In this document: one piece after another, positions 11,160-22,227 of the stretch
Layout: each line of letters starts with the position of its first letter
How positions within the stretch are numbered: position 1 is the first letter of the stretch
Assembly (NCBI GenBank): GCA_026075535.2
Contig: AP026545.1
Location: 806,001 to 870,000, forward strand
Direction: 5' to 3'
Source of the DNA: Tricholoma matsutake
Taxonomy: Eukaryota; Basidiomycota; Agaricomycetes; Agaricales; Tricholomataceae
DNA: 64,000 nt
Notes under the pieces: model-generated
Told to the model about the DNA's origin: nothing
Databases searched by the model: none
The model's input: only the letters and a program-made list of their open reading frames with translations
Made by a program: the position numbers and the translations under genes

Positions 11160-11600
11160 GGAATGGGTATAGTCTACCATAGAGATTTGAGTCAGATTTG
11201 GGTACCATACTGGGATTCGCAACATTCCCAGCCACAAAAGTATGGCCTGGGTGGTGGTTGGTAGTAAACAGAAGGGCTTGGCATCATATTTTGCATTTAT
11301 AAATTTCCAAATATGCTAATATATGTTATATTCATACTAAAATGTATGGGTTTTCCATCACAAAGGTATGGTTATGGGGTATGAGGGAGTATGGGTCATG
11401 GATTCCAGCCTACCAACTTGGTGGATCAAAAGTTCTATAGGTTATGGGAGAGTATGGGTTATCAGAGCTATGGGTTATGAGGTAGTCAACTGTATCTGCC
11501 ATTAATAAGGCTACTCAATTATAAACATAAATGAATAAGAAAAAGAATTAGCTTATGTTTGCCTTCATAAGATCATCCATAATGGATTCTGGTATTACTC
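11160..11600. repeat. TATGGGTT-rich low-complexity stretch, no gene
   Basis: Imperfect reiterations of GTATGGGTTATGGG-type words fill 11190-11490, with AT-rich sequence after. No coding frame of weight is visible on either strand. Confidence 0.5.
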
Positions 11601-12235
11601 AATGTCCTCTATATTTTTGTGCAGCCCAGACAGCTTGTTTTCCATTCAGTCTGCAGTAATATGCATCCATGAACTGACAAGCTCATGTTGCAAACCTATT
11701 TTAGATAAAGTTGGTCATGACTCACCATCAGATGACTCAAAGGTGAGATCTTACCACTGCATCATTTCCATTGAGACAGAATCCAGTGCAGACAATAGGT
11801 TGGCTTCCAAATCTGCTTCCTTTGATGATGGAGGATACTGACAATAGACCCTTTTTGGATGTCCCCAGCATTGCTCAATGAAATTTAGCTCACAATGGAA
11901 TTTTGGCAGAAATAGCACCTCAAACCCTCTTGCTCTGCATCTTCCTTCTAGCACCAACTCCTGATCAAGAAAATCCAGCTGATTATATAGAATGCATTGC
12001 TGGTTTTCCCCTTCCTTACATTTGAAATTCTTGATGCATTCTGTGATCTTGCAAAATTCATGTCATGCCCTTGAAAACCCCATTCTCATCATAAAATGGC
12101 TGCACACTACCATCAGGAAGCTGTCCTGGACCCATTTGGACAGTGTTCTTTTCCGTTTTCCCATCTGCAGTGTATCTGATCTTGCCAGCTTCTGTAAGGG
12201 CAACCTCGCAGCAATGGCACGGGGTCCGCTGACCT
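11601..12235 (-). pseudogene. DDE-type transposase C-terminal fragment
   Basis: On the minus strand the upstream part (12058-12240) reads GPGQLPDGSVQPFYDENGVFKGMT, then FLDQELVLEGRCRARGFEVL and LPKFHCELNFIEQCWGHPKR, which I recognise from fungal DDE transposases; the N-F-I-E-Q-C-W-G box contains the third acidic residue. The sense strand then runs into S-S-K-E-A-D-L-E-A-N and stops. The N-terminal two thirds are missing: an LTR begins at 12236. Superfamily assignment (Tc1/mariner-like) is uncertain. No terminal inverted repeats were found. Confidence 0.55.
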
Positions 12236-12568
12236 TGCAAGGGGGAACCAAAGTTGATTAGATATTACATAATACAGTGAAGTAATTCTACTAATCTTGC
12301 AAGGGGGAACCAAAGAGAATTCTCTAAGGTCCCCCTTGCAGGGTGCAGGCTTATATACACATTCCCTGGGCCATTGCTCCTACTGCCATTGTCCTACATC
12401 ATCATAACCCACTGTCCTACATCATTGTAACAGTGCATGAGTTTCCATGGGGACCATGTACTTCTCCAGGTTTGTGCTGTATCACATCATGGTAGTGCGA
12501 TAAGGTGGGCAGTGGGTTTCCCATGGAAACCCAGTGGAGTCTTCATGGCTGACTGTCCCCTTACATCA
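12236..12568 (-). repeat. 3' LTR of minus-strand gypsy element C
   Basis: Read in the element's sense it starts TGATGTAAGGGGACAGTC and ends CCCCCTTGCA, with TG...CA ends. A TATATAAG box lies at about 12348-12356, and a tandem duplication of CTTTGGTTCCCCCTTGCAAG occurs near its 3' end (about 12236-12257 and 12296-12316). The polypurine tract lies just outside it at 12569-12580. The partner 5' LTR was not found. Confidence 0.7.
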
Positions 12569-12639
12569 CCCCCCTCTCTAGGGTATCATGACCTCATGAC
12601 ACATTTAAAGATAAAACTAGCCACTTGGATGGCATGAAT

Positions 12640-13060
12640 CCTTTGCAGAGCCCCAGAGTTTTTGCAATAGAATTCCACTACTAAGTCTGGTGCTGAGACA
12701 TCCTTTTCATTAACCCAGGAGTGTTCTTTGTATCCATAGCCTTTCCATGCTACTAAATACTGCAATGTGTTGCAGAGGAATCAACTGTCCTTGACTTCTT
12801 TGACTTCATATTCGAGGACTCCATCCACCAGCTTGGGATCTGGCGGTGGTTGTGCATGCCTCCCTGGAATTGGATCCTGTGGTGCACACAGCAGTTTGAC
12901 AACATGGAAAACAGGGTGGATGCAACACATAGATTGGGGTAGTTTGAGGTGGTACACATGGATTCCTACTGTGCAGACTACTGGGTACAGGCCCAGATAA
13001 CGATGCACCAACTTTGGTGAGGGGTGGTCTTTATGTTGCTGGAGTACAGAAATACCTTGT
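12640..13060 (-). pseudogene. Element C integrase tail and chromodomain
   Basis: The minus-strand frame reads VHRYLGLYPVVCTVG, then LPQSMCCIHPVFHVVKLL and DPIPGRHAQPPPDPKLVDG, the standard linker of chromoviral integrases. The chromodomain follows with Y-L-V-A-W-K-G-Y-G-Y...S-W-V at about 12700-12790. A stop interrupts the run between K-E-V-K-D-S and F-L-C-N. Chromodomains of this class steer integration to histone-marked chromatin. Confidence 0.75.
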
Positions 13061-13950
13061 CACATGGGGCATGCACAAGAGCCAGAGTTCTGCATTGGTT
13101 GTAGTACCTTGCCATATCATCCTTAGCTTTCATTAGAGCAGCTTTGGCTTCATCCAGTGTGTTTTTCAAGCAACCTACAAATTCACTAACTGACTCTACA
13201 TGGGATGCCGTGGCATTTGGCTTGAAGCATCCATCCCATGTCCAACAGGAATTATGTATGCTGTGTTGAGGTGTGGACATGGTTGTCATACTGAAATTCC
13301 CCAAGTGGCAGTAGTTCATCCCAATCATCCTGTCTCTCACTTACAAAGAGTCGAATGTACTGCTCCAACTCCTGGTTGACCTGCTCTGTCTGTCCATCAG
13401 ACTGCAGGTGATAGGCTGTCAACACTGACAGCTTAATTCCTAGTAAGTGATAGAGCTCCTTCATGAATTCTGCAATGAACTGTGGCCCTTGATTGCTAAG
13501 GACATTGAGCAGGAGCCCGTGTAGTTTCCACACATTGTTCAGGATGTTGCATGCAGTCCCAAGGGCAGTGATAGTGGTGTGTGTTGGTATGAAGTGTGCA
13601 TGCTTTCCTGTGGAGTCAACTACTACCATGACTGCATCAAATCCATGGGCCTCTGGAAGCTCAATGATGAAGTCTACTGACATGGTGTCCCACCTTCCTT
13701 CTGGGACTGGTAAGGGGTGTAGCTCACCCATTGGGGGCCACTGCTGCACTTTAGTTTGCAAACAGAGATTGCAAGTGCTGCAATACTTGCCAATGTAGCA
13801 GAACATCTGTGGCCACCAATAGGATCTAGACACTAGTTCTAGTGTCTTCCAGCACCCTGCATATCCTGCTATTTTTGTGTCATGGTGCTGTTTGATGATC
13901 TTGCGATGCATTTCTGCATTATTGGGTACATATATGTGATCCCTGAATAG
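13060..13950 (-). pseudogene. Element C integrase
   Basis: 13252-13911 is a 219-codon open stretch. It starts with the H-H-C-C zinc domain (H-H-D at its start, C-S-T-C-N-L-C about 40 residues on), then the core: first Asp in S-V-D-F-I-I-E-L-P, second site L-S-N-Q-G-P-Q-F with Asn in place of Asp, third site D-G-Q-T-E-Q-V-N-Q with Glu retained. The remaining tail (12978-13340) is in another frame. Loss of the second acidic residue and the frameshift indicate an inactive enzyme. Confidence 0.82.
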
Positions 13951-14716
13951 GAGGAGCCCTTCTGACTCTTTCCATCCTGAACTGCGAATGGATTTCCTGT
14001 GGGTTTACCATAGTGCTCTTGCTGCGGTGGCCACTAAGTCCTCCTGTTTGCCAGCACAGTTTCATCAATGGATTGTCTCATTCTTCCCCTTCAACTGTGA
14101 TGCCTTCTAGTGCCCTTATGACAGATAATCCTGGCATTAGCAGCGTGATATTGTCATTATCTGTGCTTCCATCCACATGGTCTGCTCATTGTGAAAGTGC
14201 ATCTGGCTTTCCCATACTTCTCCCTGGTTGATGATGCAAGGAAAAATCAAAGTGAGATAGATAGAGGGACCACCAGGGCTGTCAATTGAGTTTTTTGGCT
14301 GTCATGAAGTATTCCAAGTTCTTGTGGTCAGTCCAGATCTCAGATTTATGGTGGGATCCCTTTAGGAAGTGCTGTCCTTTTTCTAATGCACATATAATGG
14401 CGAGCATTTCCTTGTCATGAATCTCATAGTTCCTTTCCACTGCATTAAGGCTTTTGGAATAGAAGGCAATGGGATGCCACTTCCCATCAGCATCTGACAG
14501 TTGTGACAACATGGCTCCCATCACAAAGTCTGGTGAATCTGCCTCAACTCTGAAGGGTTTCAAATCTTCTGCAAATGTAAGCACAGGTGTAGAGGTGATG
14601 GATGTGCAGAGCCCATTGAAGCTATCCTGTTGTTCTGATCCCCATTTCCAAGGTGCCTTAGCACCAATGAGGTCGAACAGGGGGTGACCATGGTGCAAGA
14701 AATCCTGAATGAACAT
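13950..14716 (-). pseudogene. Element C RNase H and tether
   Basis: 14282-14716 encodes FRVEADSPDFVMGAMLSQ, WHPIAFYSKSLN, ERNYEIHDKEMLAI and WTDHKNLEYFM, the characteristic gypsy RNase H blocks; the first catalytic Asp (in V-E-A-D-S), the Glu of D-K-E-M-L and the Asp of W-T-D-H are all present. The frame then breaks and resumes with F-S-L-H-H-Q-P-G...K-P-D-A-L-S-R around 14150-14240. Confidence 0.82.
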
Positions 14717-14717
14717 T

Positions 14718-14854
14718 CTATAGAAGTTTTACCTCCTTCTTATTTTTGAGTATGGGCCATTCCACAACTCCCACTATCTCGACTGGGTTCATTTCAACAC
14801 ATCCTTCTGAAATGACCAACCCTAAGTATTGAATCTTGGTGCATTTGAATTTGC
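14718..14854 (-). pseudogene. Element C RT, C-terminal end
   Basis: Reads F-K-C-T-K-I-Q-Y-L-G-L-V-I-S-E-G-C-V, then E-W-P-I-L-K-N-K-K-E-V, the thumb/connection of gypsy RT. It joins seamlessly to the RT half at 17955 once the solo LTR is removed. Confidence 0.82.
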
Positions 14855-15154
14855 TGATGATACTCGACCTGGAAAAACCACCAAATATGCTGATGAGGCA
14901 ATTGATGATGTTATGCAAGTCAGAGGAAGGGCATGAGATGTTCTGAATGTCCATGGTCAGACCAATCGTAAGGCTACTGGTTAATATTGGCCATAGATGT
15001 AGTCCGATGAGAGAGGAAGGCATTTGGCAAGGTCCAATGAGGTATCAATTGGTATTGATGAAGGTTGATGAAGATTGATAAGAATGATGTCAAGTGACAT
15101 ATATCGATGAAAGTTGATATGTGAATTTCAAGGAGTTTATTGAAGGAAAATCAT

Positions 15155-16341
15155 TGATAGGTTGTCTCCTCAGCTCAAAGGCTGATACACCATTCTAATC
15201 ACATTCTAATCACATTGGCTAACTCCTACAAGGTCCCAGATGCAGTGCGACCCAGTCTATCAATCACGATATCATATCGACTGCATCGAAACATCACCAG
15301 CAACATCGATTGTACCAAGAAACCACATTGCACAACCTTAGGACTACCTCGAAAGCCCCTAAGATCCCTCTAGACAACCATCGAACATCCCCGATCAAAC
15401 TTCAAACAGCCGCGACCACAATCAAACATCGTCAACCATCATTGAGCATTATCAATTGATATTGAGAGACTATGAGCGACATTGGGCACTGCATTTGTTA
15501 TCTAAATGGTAGAAGACCATGTTCCAGGAAGTATTCCAACTTGTGCTCAAACCTGCTGATAGTAGGTCAGCCTCATTCCAACTCCCTATCGCGTACAGAA
15601 CCCGCTGGATGATTTATTGCGAGACTTAGCGCAGTTTATACACAAAGGACAGTCTCTTTTTAGTTCTTTCCCTTTATTACTCCTTCATCATATGATATAT
15701 CTCTTTCTTGTTCAGATTCCAGTCTCCTTTTTGGCCTTGTGCCTTAACTCATATCTTTTGCCTCATGTTCTACACATGTTTCTTATACCATTTTAGGAAG
15801 TTTCTTTTAAAACATATAAAACTCTGTAGTATCTACTTGAAAATAACAAGAAATTGTCTTCACCTATCATCTCATATCAAGTTCTAAGAATCAGATCTAT
15901 CCTCTAAAACAATCTAAGCTTCTACAAGTTTTCTCAATCGATGAGAAACCTCTGCGACCATCGTCGTCCTTGATCTTCCTACAATCCTCTGATCGTTAGC
16001 ACTAGCAACTATTCCAACACTTCCTAGCCATCAGCTATAGTCTTCATATACTATCGACCTATTGAAAGGTCCTCAGAATTCACACTTCAACCATCGACAA
16101 TAAAACTTGTTCACCGTCGATCTCGTCGATTGTCCTCGATATCAATCAATACCCCATCAGACCGCATCAAACACCTTCATCTCCTATAGAACTACCTTTA
16201 TGACTAGTACCAACTAGTTGTCCTCCCATAGGTTGGACCACGAACATTTGGAACGTCTCACAACCTTCCTCTGACTCGTCGCAAATATCATCGGTTGCCT
16301 CATCAGCTGTTTTGGTGGTTTTCCTGGGTTGAGTATCATCA
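15155..16341 (+). repeat. Solo LTR nested in the LTR at 14855
   Basis: Starts TGATAGGTTGTCTCCTCAGC and ends GGGTTGAGTATCATCA, 1187 bp. Flanks are TCAT (15151-15154) and TCGT (16342-16345), a 4-bp duplication with one G/A difference. It has no internal region, so it formed by LTR-LTR recombination. It lies opposite to the LTR it interrupts, producing an inverted-LTR pair. Confidence 0.88.
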
Positions 16342-16898
16342 TCGTATCAAAGGAGGATAGTTGATAACTGTGATGTGTTGGATTGATTTCAAACATTGGG
16401 ACTGAAGTAGGATGAGGGTCAATTGAGAGCAACACTAGTCAAAGAGGTTTCTCAACGATTGAGAAAACTCGTAGAAAGTTTTCAAAACTAGAAAAGAGTT
16501 CAGACTCTTAAGACTTTATGTGAAGTGATGTACAAAGATCATTCCTTTTCTTTTTCTCCCTGTTACAAGGTAGATACTACAGGCTTTTATATGTTTTAAG
16601 AGAAACTTCCTGAAATGGTATAGGAAACATGTGTAGGAACATGAGGCAAAAGGGTATGATATAGATCATAAAGCCAAAATGAGACTAGAGTTCAAACAAG
16701 AAGGTGATATATCATCTGACACAGGAGTAATAAGAAGCGGAAACCAAAAGGAGACTGTCCTTTGTGTAGGGACTGTGCTAAATGTTGCAATAATCTGCCC
16801 AGCAGGTTCTGTACATGATAAGGGCTTGGAACGAGGCTGTCCTACCATCAGCAGGTCTGAGCACAAGGTAGAACACTTCCTAGTGCATGGTACTTGAT

Positions 16899-17610
16899 CA
16901 TTGAGTCAGCAAACATGGCTGGAAGGATGCCAAGTTTGGCAGCCTACACTAGACTTAGGTTTACTAAAAGACAGGATCAAATTATCTTTGTTGCATGGAA
17001 GTAGGAACCATAAGTTACTACAAATAAAAGAATAGGAAGTTACTATACCTTTGTTGCATGGAAGTAGGAACAAAGGTTAAGGAATAAAAAATAAGTAATA
17101 TATAAGAAAAAGATTGACTATGTAAGTAAAAGGCTGCATCAAGCATAGTGTGTGATTTGGGAAGGCCGCATCGGGCGTAGTCACATAATAGGAAGGTACT
17201 GCATCAATAGGATAATGTTGGCACTGCTGGATGTGGATAGAAGAGTAATAAGGATGTATGGTGCCATTGCCAGGATGCATGTTGCCGGTTGTTGTTGTCG
17301 TATTTGCCGGTGGCTGTGCTGGCAGCAAGGGTGATTGTGTCAGCGATGTGTGTGGCTGTGTTGGCACCGTGGGAGTGTGTTGGTGGCCTAGGGTGGCCAT
17401 AACTCACTGTAACACAGACATTGGTATATCTGGTGTTGGTGAGTTGTTTATGCACTGTAGGTGGCTATGCTATCACTGGTGGCTGTGACGGCGGCAAGGG
17501 TGGTTGTGTCGGCAATGTGTGTGGCTGTGTTGGCACCATGGAAGTGTGTAATGGTGGCATAGTAAATTAACTTGTCATAATGTTGTGAGTCTGTGGGGCC
17601 AGACTTACAA
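16899..17610. repeat. Unclassified insert with internal direct repeats
   Basis: Interrupts LTR homology between about 16899 and 17610. It holds two direct copies of a TTTGTTGCATGGAAGTAGGA word (about 16994 and 17051) and two copies of a GGCTGTGTTGGCACC-containing block (about 17351 and 17523). No coding potential was recognised and no clear target duplication found. Confidence 0.5.
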
Positions 17611-17954
17611 CGGTGCCCAATGTTGTTCAAAGTTTTTGAGTTCAATCGATATCGCTCGACCATGACCAATGACACTTGATTTCAGTTGATTGTAGTCAAA
17701 GTGATCAGATATGTTCAGCGTTTGTTCAGAGGGTTTGTAAAATGTTCCTAGGTAGTTCCAGAGTCATGCGATGTAGTTTTGAAGGATGGTCAATGTTGCT
17801 AGTGATGTTTCAAGGTGGTCGATGTAATATCAGGATCAATAAACTTGGTCGAGGGTGGTCACACTGCTTCTGGGACTTTGTGGGAGTTAAGCAATGTGAT
17901 TAGAATGTCATTGTAATGCTGAATCGGCCCTTGAGACAAAGAGACCACCTATCA

Positions 17955-18760
17955 TCGCACTTGTCTGCCTGTAGGAAAAGTTTGTGCTCATGAAGCCACT
18001 CCAATACCAAGCAGGTTACCCATCAATGTTCCACAATGTCTTTGGTGAAGATGAGAATGTCATCCAAGTAGACACAGACCACTCCTTCCAGGATGAGGTC
18101 TTGAAAAGATGTCATTCATCATTGTCTGGAAGGTGGCCAGGCTGTTGGTTAATCTGAACAGCATCACCAGGGGTTTGAATAGCCCACGATTGGTTTGAAA
18201 TGCCACTTTTCATTCATCCCCTTTCTTGATTCTGACATTCTGGTACCCCCATTGCATGTCCAACTTGGTGAAATAGTGGGCCCCATGCAGCTGTCCACAT
18301 AACTCTGATATCAGCAGGAGTGGGTATCAGTTTTTACCATGATGGCATTGAGGGCCTGGTAGTCCTGAATCAGTCGAAGTGTTCCATCCTTTTTTTAATG
18401 AAAAAGCAAGATGAGGCCATGGGAGACTGAGAAGGTCAGATATGGCCAGATGCAAGGTTTTCTGTAATGAACATGTCGAGTTGCACTTGCTCATTGAGTG
18501 ATAGCAGGTAAACCTTGCAATTGGACAGCTTTGCATCTGGAACAAGCTCTACTGTGTGTTCCCATTCCTTTGGCTGTGGCAGTGCCTCAAAAGCTTTTTC
18601 TGAGAAGATGTCTGCCAAGTCTTTATACTGGCTGGGTATGGTAGATTCCTTGGGTTCAGAATTCTTGCAATGGGCCTCTGCCAATCATTGTGAAAAGTTG
18701 GACAAGGCACAGATTTCCATGGGTTCTGGTAAGAACTGGGTGTAAAAGACCCTGTCTCCT
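17955..18760 (-). pseudogene. Element C RT, N-terminal half
   Basis: Minus-strand frames show IPSQYKDLADIFSEKAFEAL, LPQPKEWEHTVELVPDAKL, then the fingers (F-H-x-K-K-D-G-T-L-R-L-I-Q-D-Y-Q-A-L-N) and the catalytic box V-Y-L-D-D-I-L-I-F-T at about 18055-18085. Stops and shifts occur between 18150 and 18420. The YLDD box itself is intact. Confidence 0.78.
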
Positions 18761-18906
18761 AATCATTAGTGTTGATTTGTACAAAAATTTTCCAATATCA
18801 TGGCACCATTACATAACCTTACCAGGAAGGGAATAGTGTGGAGGTGGGGAGGAAGTCAGCAGAATGTATTTGATGAGTTGAAGCAAAGATTTGTGGAAGG
18901 TCCCAA

Positions 18907-19500
18907 TGTTAAGACTATAGGTCCTTAACTCAGCCTTGGCTTCACGTGTCACAGTTGGAGGCTTTCCAACTGTATCAGGTTCTGTCCTAGACTTGGGTGC
19001 TTCCCTAGTCAGTACAGCTACCCATACTTAGAGGCTTTCTAAGTCATATATCACAGTTGGAGGCTTTCCAACTGTTGAGTTCGAGTTTATCATAGCTAGA
19101 GGCCTTCTAAGCTGTCAAGTGTTCTGGTTGAGTCTAAGACTGTTGATTGAATTAGGTCAAGGTGAGTATTACACCAAGTATAGCTACAGCTTATATATGG
19201 TTCTAGATTACTTATTGTCCAATTGGAAGGTGAGATGCTTGTCAAGTAATAATAGAATGAACAATAGAAAAGTAAGCCTCATGCCTAGCATGAGGCATCT
19301 GATGTCACGGAGTGCTGTGGTGCAGCATGTTGGAGAACAATAGGAGTCTAGCCTCATGTCTGGCATGAGGTGTCCAATGTCATGGATCCAATGTCAAGGA
19401 TCCAATGTCAAGGAGTCTTCCACCAGAGTGAGTCGAGTTGAGTGGGAAGAAAAAATGAAGTATCTGGGCTTGCCAGTGTACAGATCCCCCAATCATAACA
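18907..19500. repeat. Solo LTR (594 bp) inside element D
   Basis: Starts TGTTAAGACTATAGG and ends CCCCCAATCATAACA, with TGTTA...TAACA termini. Flanks CCCAA (18902-18906) and CCTAA (19501-19505) form a 5-bp duplication with one transition. It contains several small hairpins such as GTTGGAGGCTTTCCAAC and GCCTCATGCCTAGCATGAGGC and a TATATATGG box at 19192-19200. Removing it rejoins the V-E-G-P and D-A-S-D blocks of RNase H. Copia or gypsy origin is not decidable. Confidence 0.75.
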
Positions 19501-19945
19501 CCTAATCTCACACCTGTAGATTTTACTCACCCACTTTGAGTAGAATCTGATGCATCTGATGTTGCTACCAGCATGGTATTATCTATACTATGCAAGGATG
19601 ACAAATGGAACCCTTGTGCTTATCTATATAAAGGATTAAATGACATGGAAAAAAACTACAATGTGCATGAAAAAGTGACAAAGAGATGTTGGGAGTAATT
19701 TGAGCATTGGAGGCATGGAGGCATTACTTAGAGGGAGCGAAGCAACAGATCAAAATCTGGACTGATCATCAGAATTGCAATACTTTATGTCCACAAAGAA
19801 TCTTAACAGGTGGAAAGCACATTGGGCATTATTTTTATTGCACTTCAATTTTCAGCTTATCCATAAGTTGGGGAGCTTAATGAAGAAAGCAGATCCATTG
19901 TCTCAGAGACCAGATCATAAAAGGAGGGGAGGATGACAATAAGAT
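19501..19945 (+). pseudogene. Element D RNase H
   Basis: After the solo LTR the frame reads E-S-D-A-S-D-V-A-T-S-M-V-L, then D-K-W-N-P-C-A-Y-L-S-K-G-L-N, D-K-E-M-L-G-V-I, W-R-H-Y-L-E-G-A and I-K-I-W-T-D-H-Q-N. These are the gypsy RNase H blocks with catalytic Asp, Glu and Asp recognisable. Stops (for example after G-V-I) and a shift near 19790 break it. Confidence 0.72.
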
Positions 19946-19951
19946 GTCACA

Positions 19952-21053
19952 TTGTTAAAGCCTGAATACTTTTATATTTGTTCTACCCACCAAGGTCACT
20001 TATTGATCGACAGATCAAAAAGGGACATATTGTCCAAAATTAGGCAAAGTATGGATATGAATGAGGAAGTGGTACAAGCAGTGAAAGCAATGCAAGGGGA
20101 AAAGAAGAGTATTAAGGGGGAAGTATGGTCAGAAGAGATGGGTCTAGTGTTATTCCAAGGGAAGGTGTATGTACCAAGACATCCCAATCTGCAGAAAGAG
20201 ATTGTGGAATCACATCATAGCACTCCAGCTTTCAATCATCCAGGAAGGTGGAAGACACTTGAGTTGGTGATGAGAAATTATTGGTGGCCCAGAATTTCTA
20301 AGTTTGTGTTGAGTTATGTGGATGGTTGTGATCAGTGCTTGAAGGGGGAAAGGTATCCAGAGAAACCAGTAGGAAAATTAATGCTGAACCCTACACCTGA
20401 AGCACTGTGGCATGATATCTTGGTTGACTGGTTGACTTTATTATGGGATTACCTAAAGCTCAAGTGTATGATGCTATTTTTGGAGTATGTGACTGCTTCA
20501 CCAATCAGGCACATATTGTGCCAACTACTACAGAAACTTCATCTTTGGGCTTGGCATCCCTGTACCAGGACCATGGGTGGAAATTACATGGCTTACCCAA
20601 TATGGTGATCTCAGATTGCAGATCACTTTGCTTCCACATCTATGAGAGAACTCAATAAAATACCACCTGCAAATTGATTGGCAACCAGAGAGGATGAATC
20701 AGGAGGTAGAGCAGTACCTTGCATGTTTGTTAACTATGATAAAACTGACTGGCCAGAATCTGACAATTGCCAAGTTTTCCCACAACAACAAATTCCATTT
20801 GGCTATGCAGATGTTGCCCTTCTATGCTAATTATGGGTATAATCCCCACATGGGAATAGAACCCCGAAGGGAGATCAAGGTACAATCAGTAGAAGAATTT
20901 GTATCCATGATGCACAAGGGACAGAAACGGATCATACTAGAGCTCCCACACCTGAGTACAATGTTGGAGACTTTGTGTGGTTATGCACAGAGAATCTGGA
21001 TATTCAACAGCCTTCTAAAAAGTTTAAGAAGCAGGTGGGACCATATCCTGTAG
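19952..21053 (+). pseudogene. Element D integrase
   Basis: 19952-20608 is open for 218 codons. The zinc domain is present (E-S-H-H-S-T...H-P-G-R, then C-D-Q-C). The core then continues in another frame (20443-20658: V-Y-D-A-I-F-G-V-C-D and V-I-S-D-C), where the second Asp is still seen. After a further shift, M-N-Q-E-V-E-Q-Y-L follows at 20694, the segment downstream of the catalytic Glu. At least two frameshifts separate the core pieces. Confidence 0.78.
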
Positions 21054-21500
21054 CCAAAGTCATGTTGGCCAATGCAGTTGTGCTGAAATTACCCTGATCA
21101 CTTAAAATTGATCCAGAGATTAATGTATCCTGACTGTGCCCTTACCACCCACCTACTATTCCTGGTCAACAGACACCCCAAGCTCCCTTTAAAATAGAAG
21201 GTGCTCCCAAATATGTAGTTGAAGAAATTTTTGATTCTTGTCTTGAAGACTTCAATGGAATAAACTGGAGTTCTTAGTAAAGTGGAAATGGTATACCAAC
21301 AAGAATAACTCATGGGAACCTGAGGAAAATTGCAAGTGAGCACATAACAAGATTGCACAATTTCTCAAATATGATCCTAACGCTCTGCAGTGTATAGCCA
21401 ATGGTGTATGAGGGGTTGAATCTCTGGGCATACCAAAGTTCATGGAGTGGACTCATAATATCTTCTCTCACCTGGAAGTCAAGGCATAAAAGGGGGATAA
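21054..21500 (+). pseudogene. Element D chromodomain and tail
   Basis: Contains E-G-A-P-K-Y-V-V-E-E-I-F-D-S, then out-of-frame remains of the chromodomain (NNSWEPEENCK-type sequence near 21300) and M-V-Y-E-G-L-N-L-W-A-Y-Q before the polypurine tract. The same C-terminal blocks recur on the minus strand at 48438-48965. Confidence 0.68.
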
Positions 21501-21639
21501 TGTTAGGAAACACTAGCATTACAGAATATTACATAATAAAAATTTTCCTTTTGTTATTACACTATACAAGCTTACCACCTGTGCCTCTGGAATGTGTCTT
21601 TTTGTCCACAGTGTTTCATGTACATATGCAATAATAATA

Positions 21640-22090
21640 CAGTATTTACAAATATGCTATGCTACATTATCCACAATCTCATCCAATAGCACTTCATTAT
21701 ATACAATAATTTTTGTTATAGCCTCCTCACTTGTACTTGCCCAGATCACTTTGATGTTGTGAACCAATGTCAATTGTGAGATTGCCACATAGAATTGCCC
21801 ATTTGTAAAAGCTGGAGTCCACAGGTCAAGACCAACATGTCTGACAGATTGGCCTGTGACTTGTTGATTGTCATTGCAAAGGAGAGCTGCACTGGAAACT
21901 GCCTCCTAGTGAACTCAAAAGACCCTTGATCCTCAGCTGGTTGGAATTTATGATTACAAAGAACCATATGATTGGAAACCTATGCAATGATATTCTTACA
22001 TACAAAATGTTTTTAGACTGCTTTGATACCTGAAGTTTGATTCCAAATGATTGCGAGTGTGTTACAAGCTTATCAAGTGTCCTATGCTCC
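21640..22090 (-). pseudogene. Helitron/PIF1-type helicase C-terminal fragment
   Basis: The minus strand encodes F-T-R-R-Q-F-P-V-Q-L-S-F-A-M-T-I-N-K-S-Q-A, the helicase motif (normally ...TINKSQGQ) found at the end of PIF1-like helicases of Helitron Rep/helicase proteins. A frame change follows, then G-L-D-L-W-T-P-A-F-T-N-G-Q-F-Y-V-A-I-S (motif VI region) and I-V-Y-N-E-V-L-L. Rep and the rest of the helicase are absent. A host PIF1 fragment is possible but less likely in this context. Helitron termini were not located. Confidence 0.72.
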
Positions 22091-22227
22091 ACTCTGACAC
22101 ACTTGTGATAACTAAGTTAATAAAAATGACAAGAAGGTAAAGGCAAGCACTTATGTGAGCATAACTGGATTCAAATTGTTGTACTCGGGTGTACCCGGAT
22201 GAGGGGGTATAACTTTGACTCTTTTCA

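Larger units (their letters stand above)
14855..17954 (-). repeat. Solo LTR of the NCGN-targeting family, itself interrupted
   Basis: On the plus strand it starts TGATGATACTCGACCTGG and ends GAGACCACCTATCA, the reverse of the TGATAGG...CATCATCA LTR. Flanks are TTGC (14851-14854) and TCGC (17955-17958). It is split by a plus-oriented solo LTR of the same family (15155-16341) and by about 0.7 kb of unrelated sequence (roughly 16899-17610). Shared landmarks with the LTR at 58734 include TATATGTTTTAA-GAAACTTCCT around 16590-16620 and TCTGTACATGATAAGGGCTT around 16808. Confidence 0.85.
12569..18760 (-). mobile_element. Minus-strand gypsy chromovirus C, RT split by a solo LTR
   Basis: A chromodomain gypsy element in minus sense. 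The order from high to low coordinates is RT N-terminal half (18760-17955), RT C-terminal end (14854-14718), RNase H (14716-14000), integrase (13950-13060), chromodomain (about 12830-12650), polypurine tract TAGAGAGGGGGG (12569-12580) and 3' LTR. The insertion at 14855-17954 has 4-bp flanks TTGC/TCGC; joining the flanks rebuilds the RT frame through A-D-K-C-E-F-K-C-T-K-I-Q-Y-L-G. Gag and protease are missing; the element is cut at about 18760 against a plus-strand gypsy remnant. Confidence 0.82.
18765..21690 (+). mobile_element. Plus-strand gypsy chromovirus D remnant
   Basis: Starts abruptly in the RT/RNase H connection (N-I-M-A-P-L-H-N-L-T) where minus-strand element C ends. It continues through RNase H, integrase, chromodomain and a polypurine tract (AAAAGGGGGATAA, 21488-21500) into a 3' LTR starting TGTTAGGAAACAC at 21501. 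The LTR cannot be followed past about 21690. RNase H is interrupted by a solo LTR (18907-19500). Multiple stops and shifts make it inactive. Confidence 0.8.
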
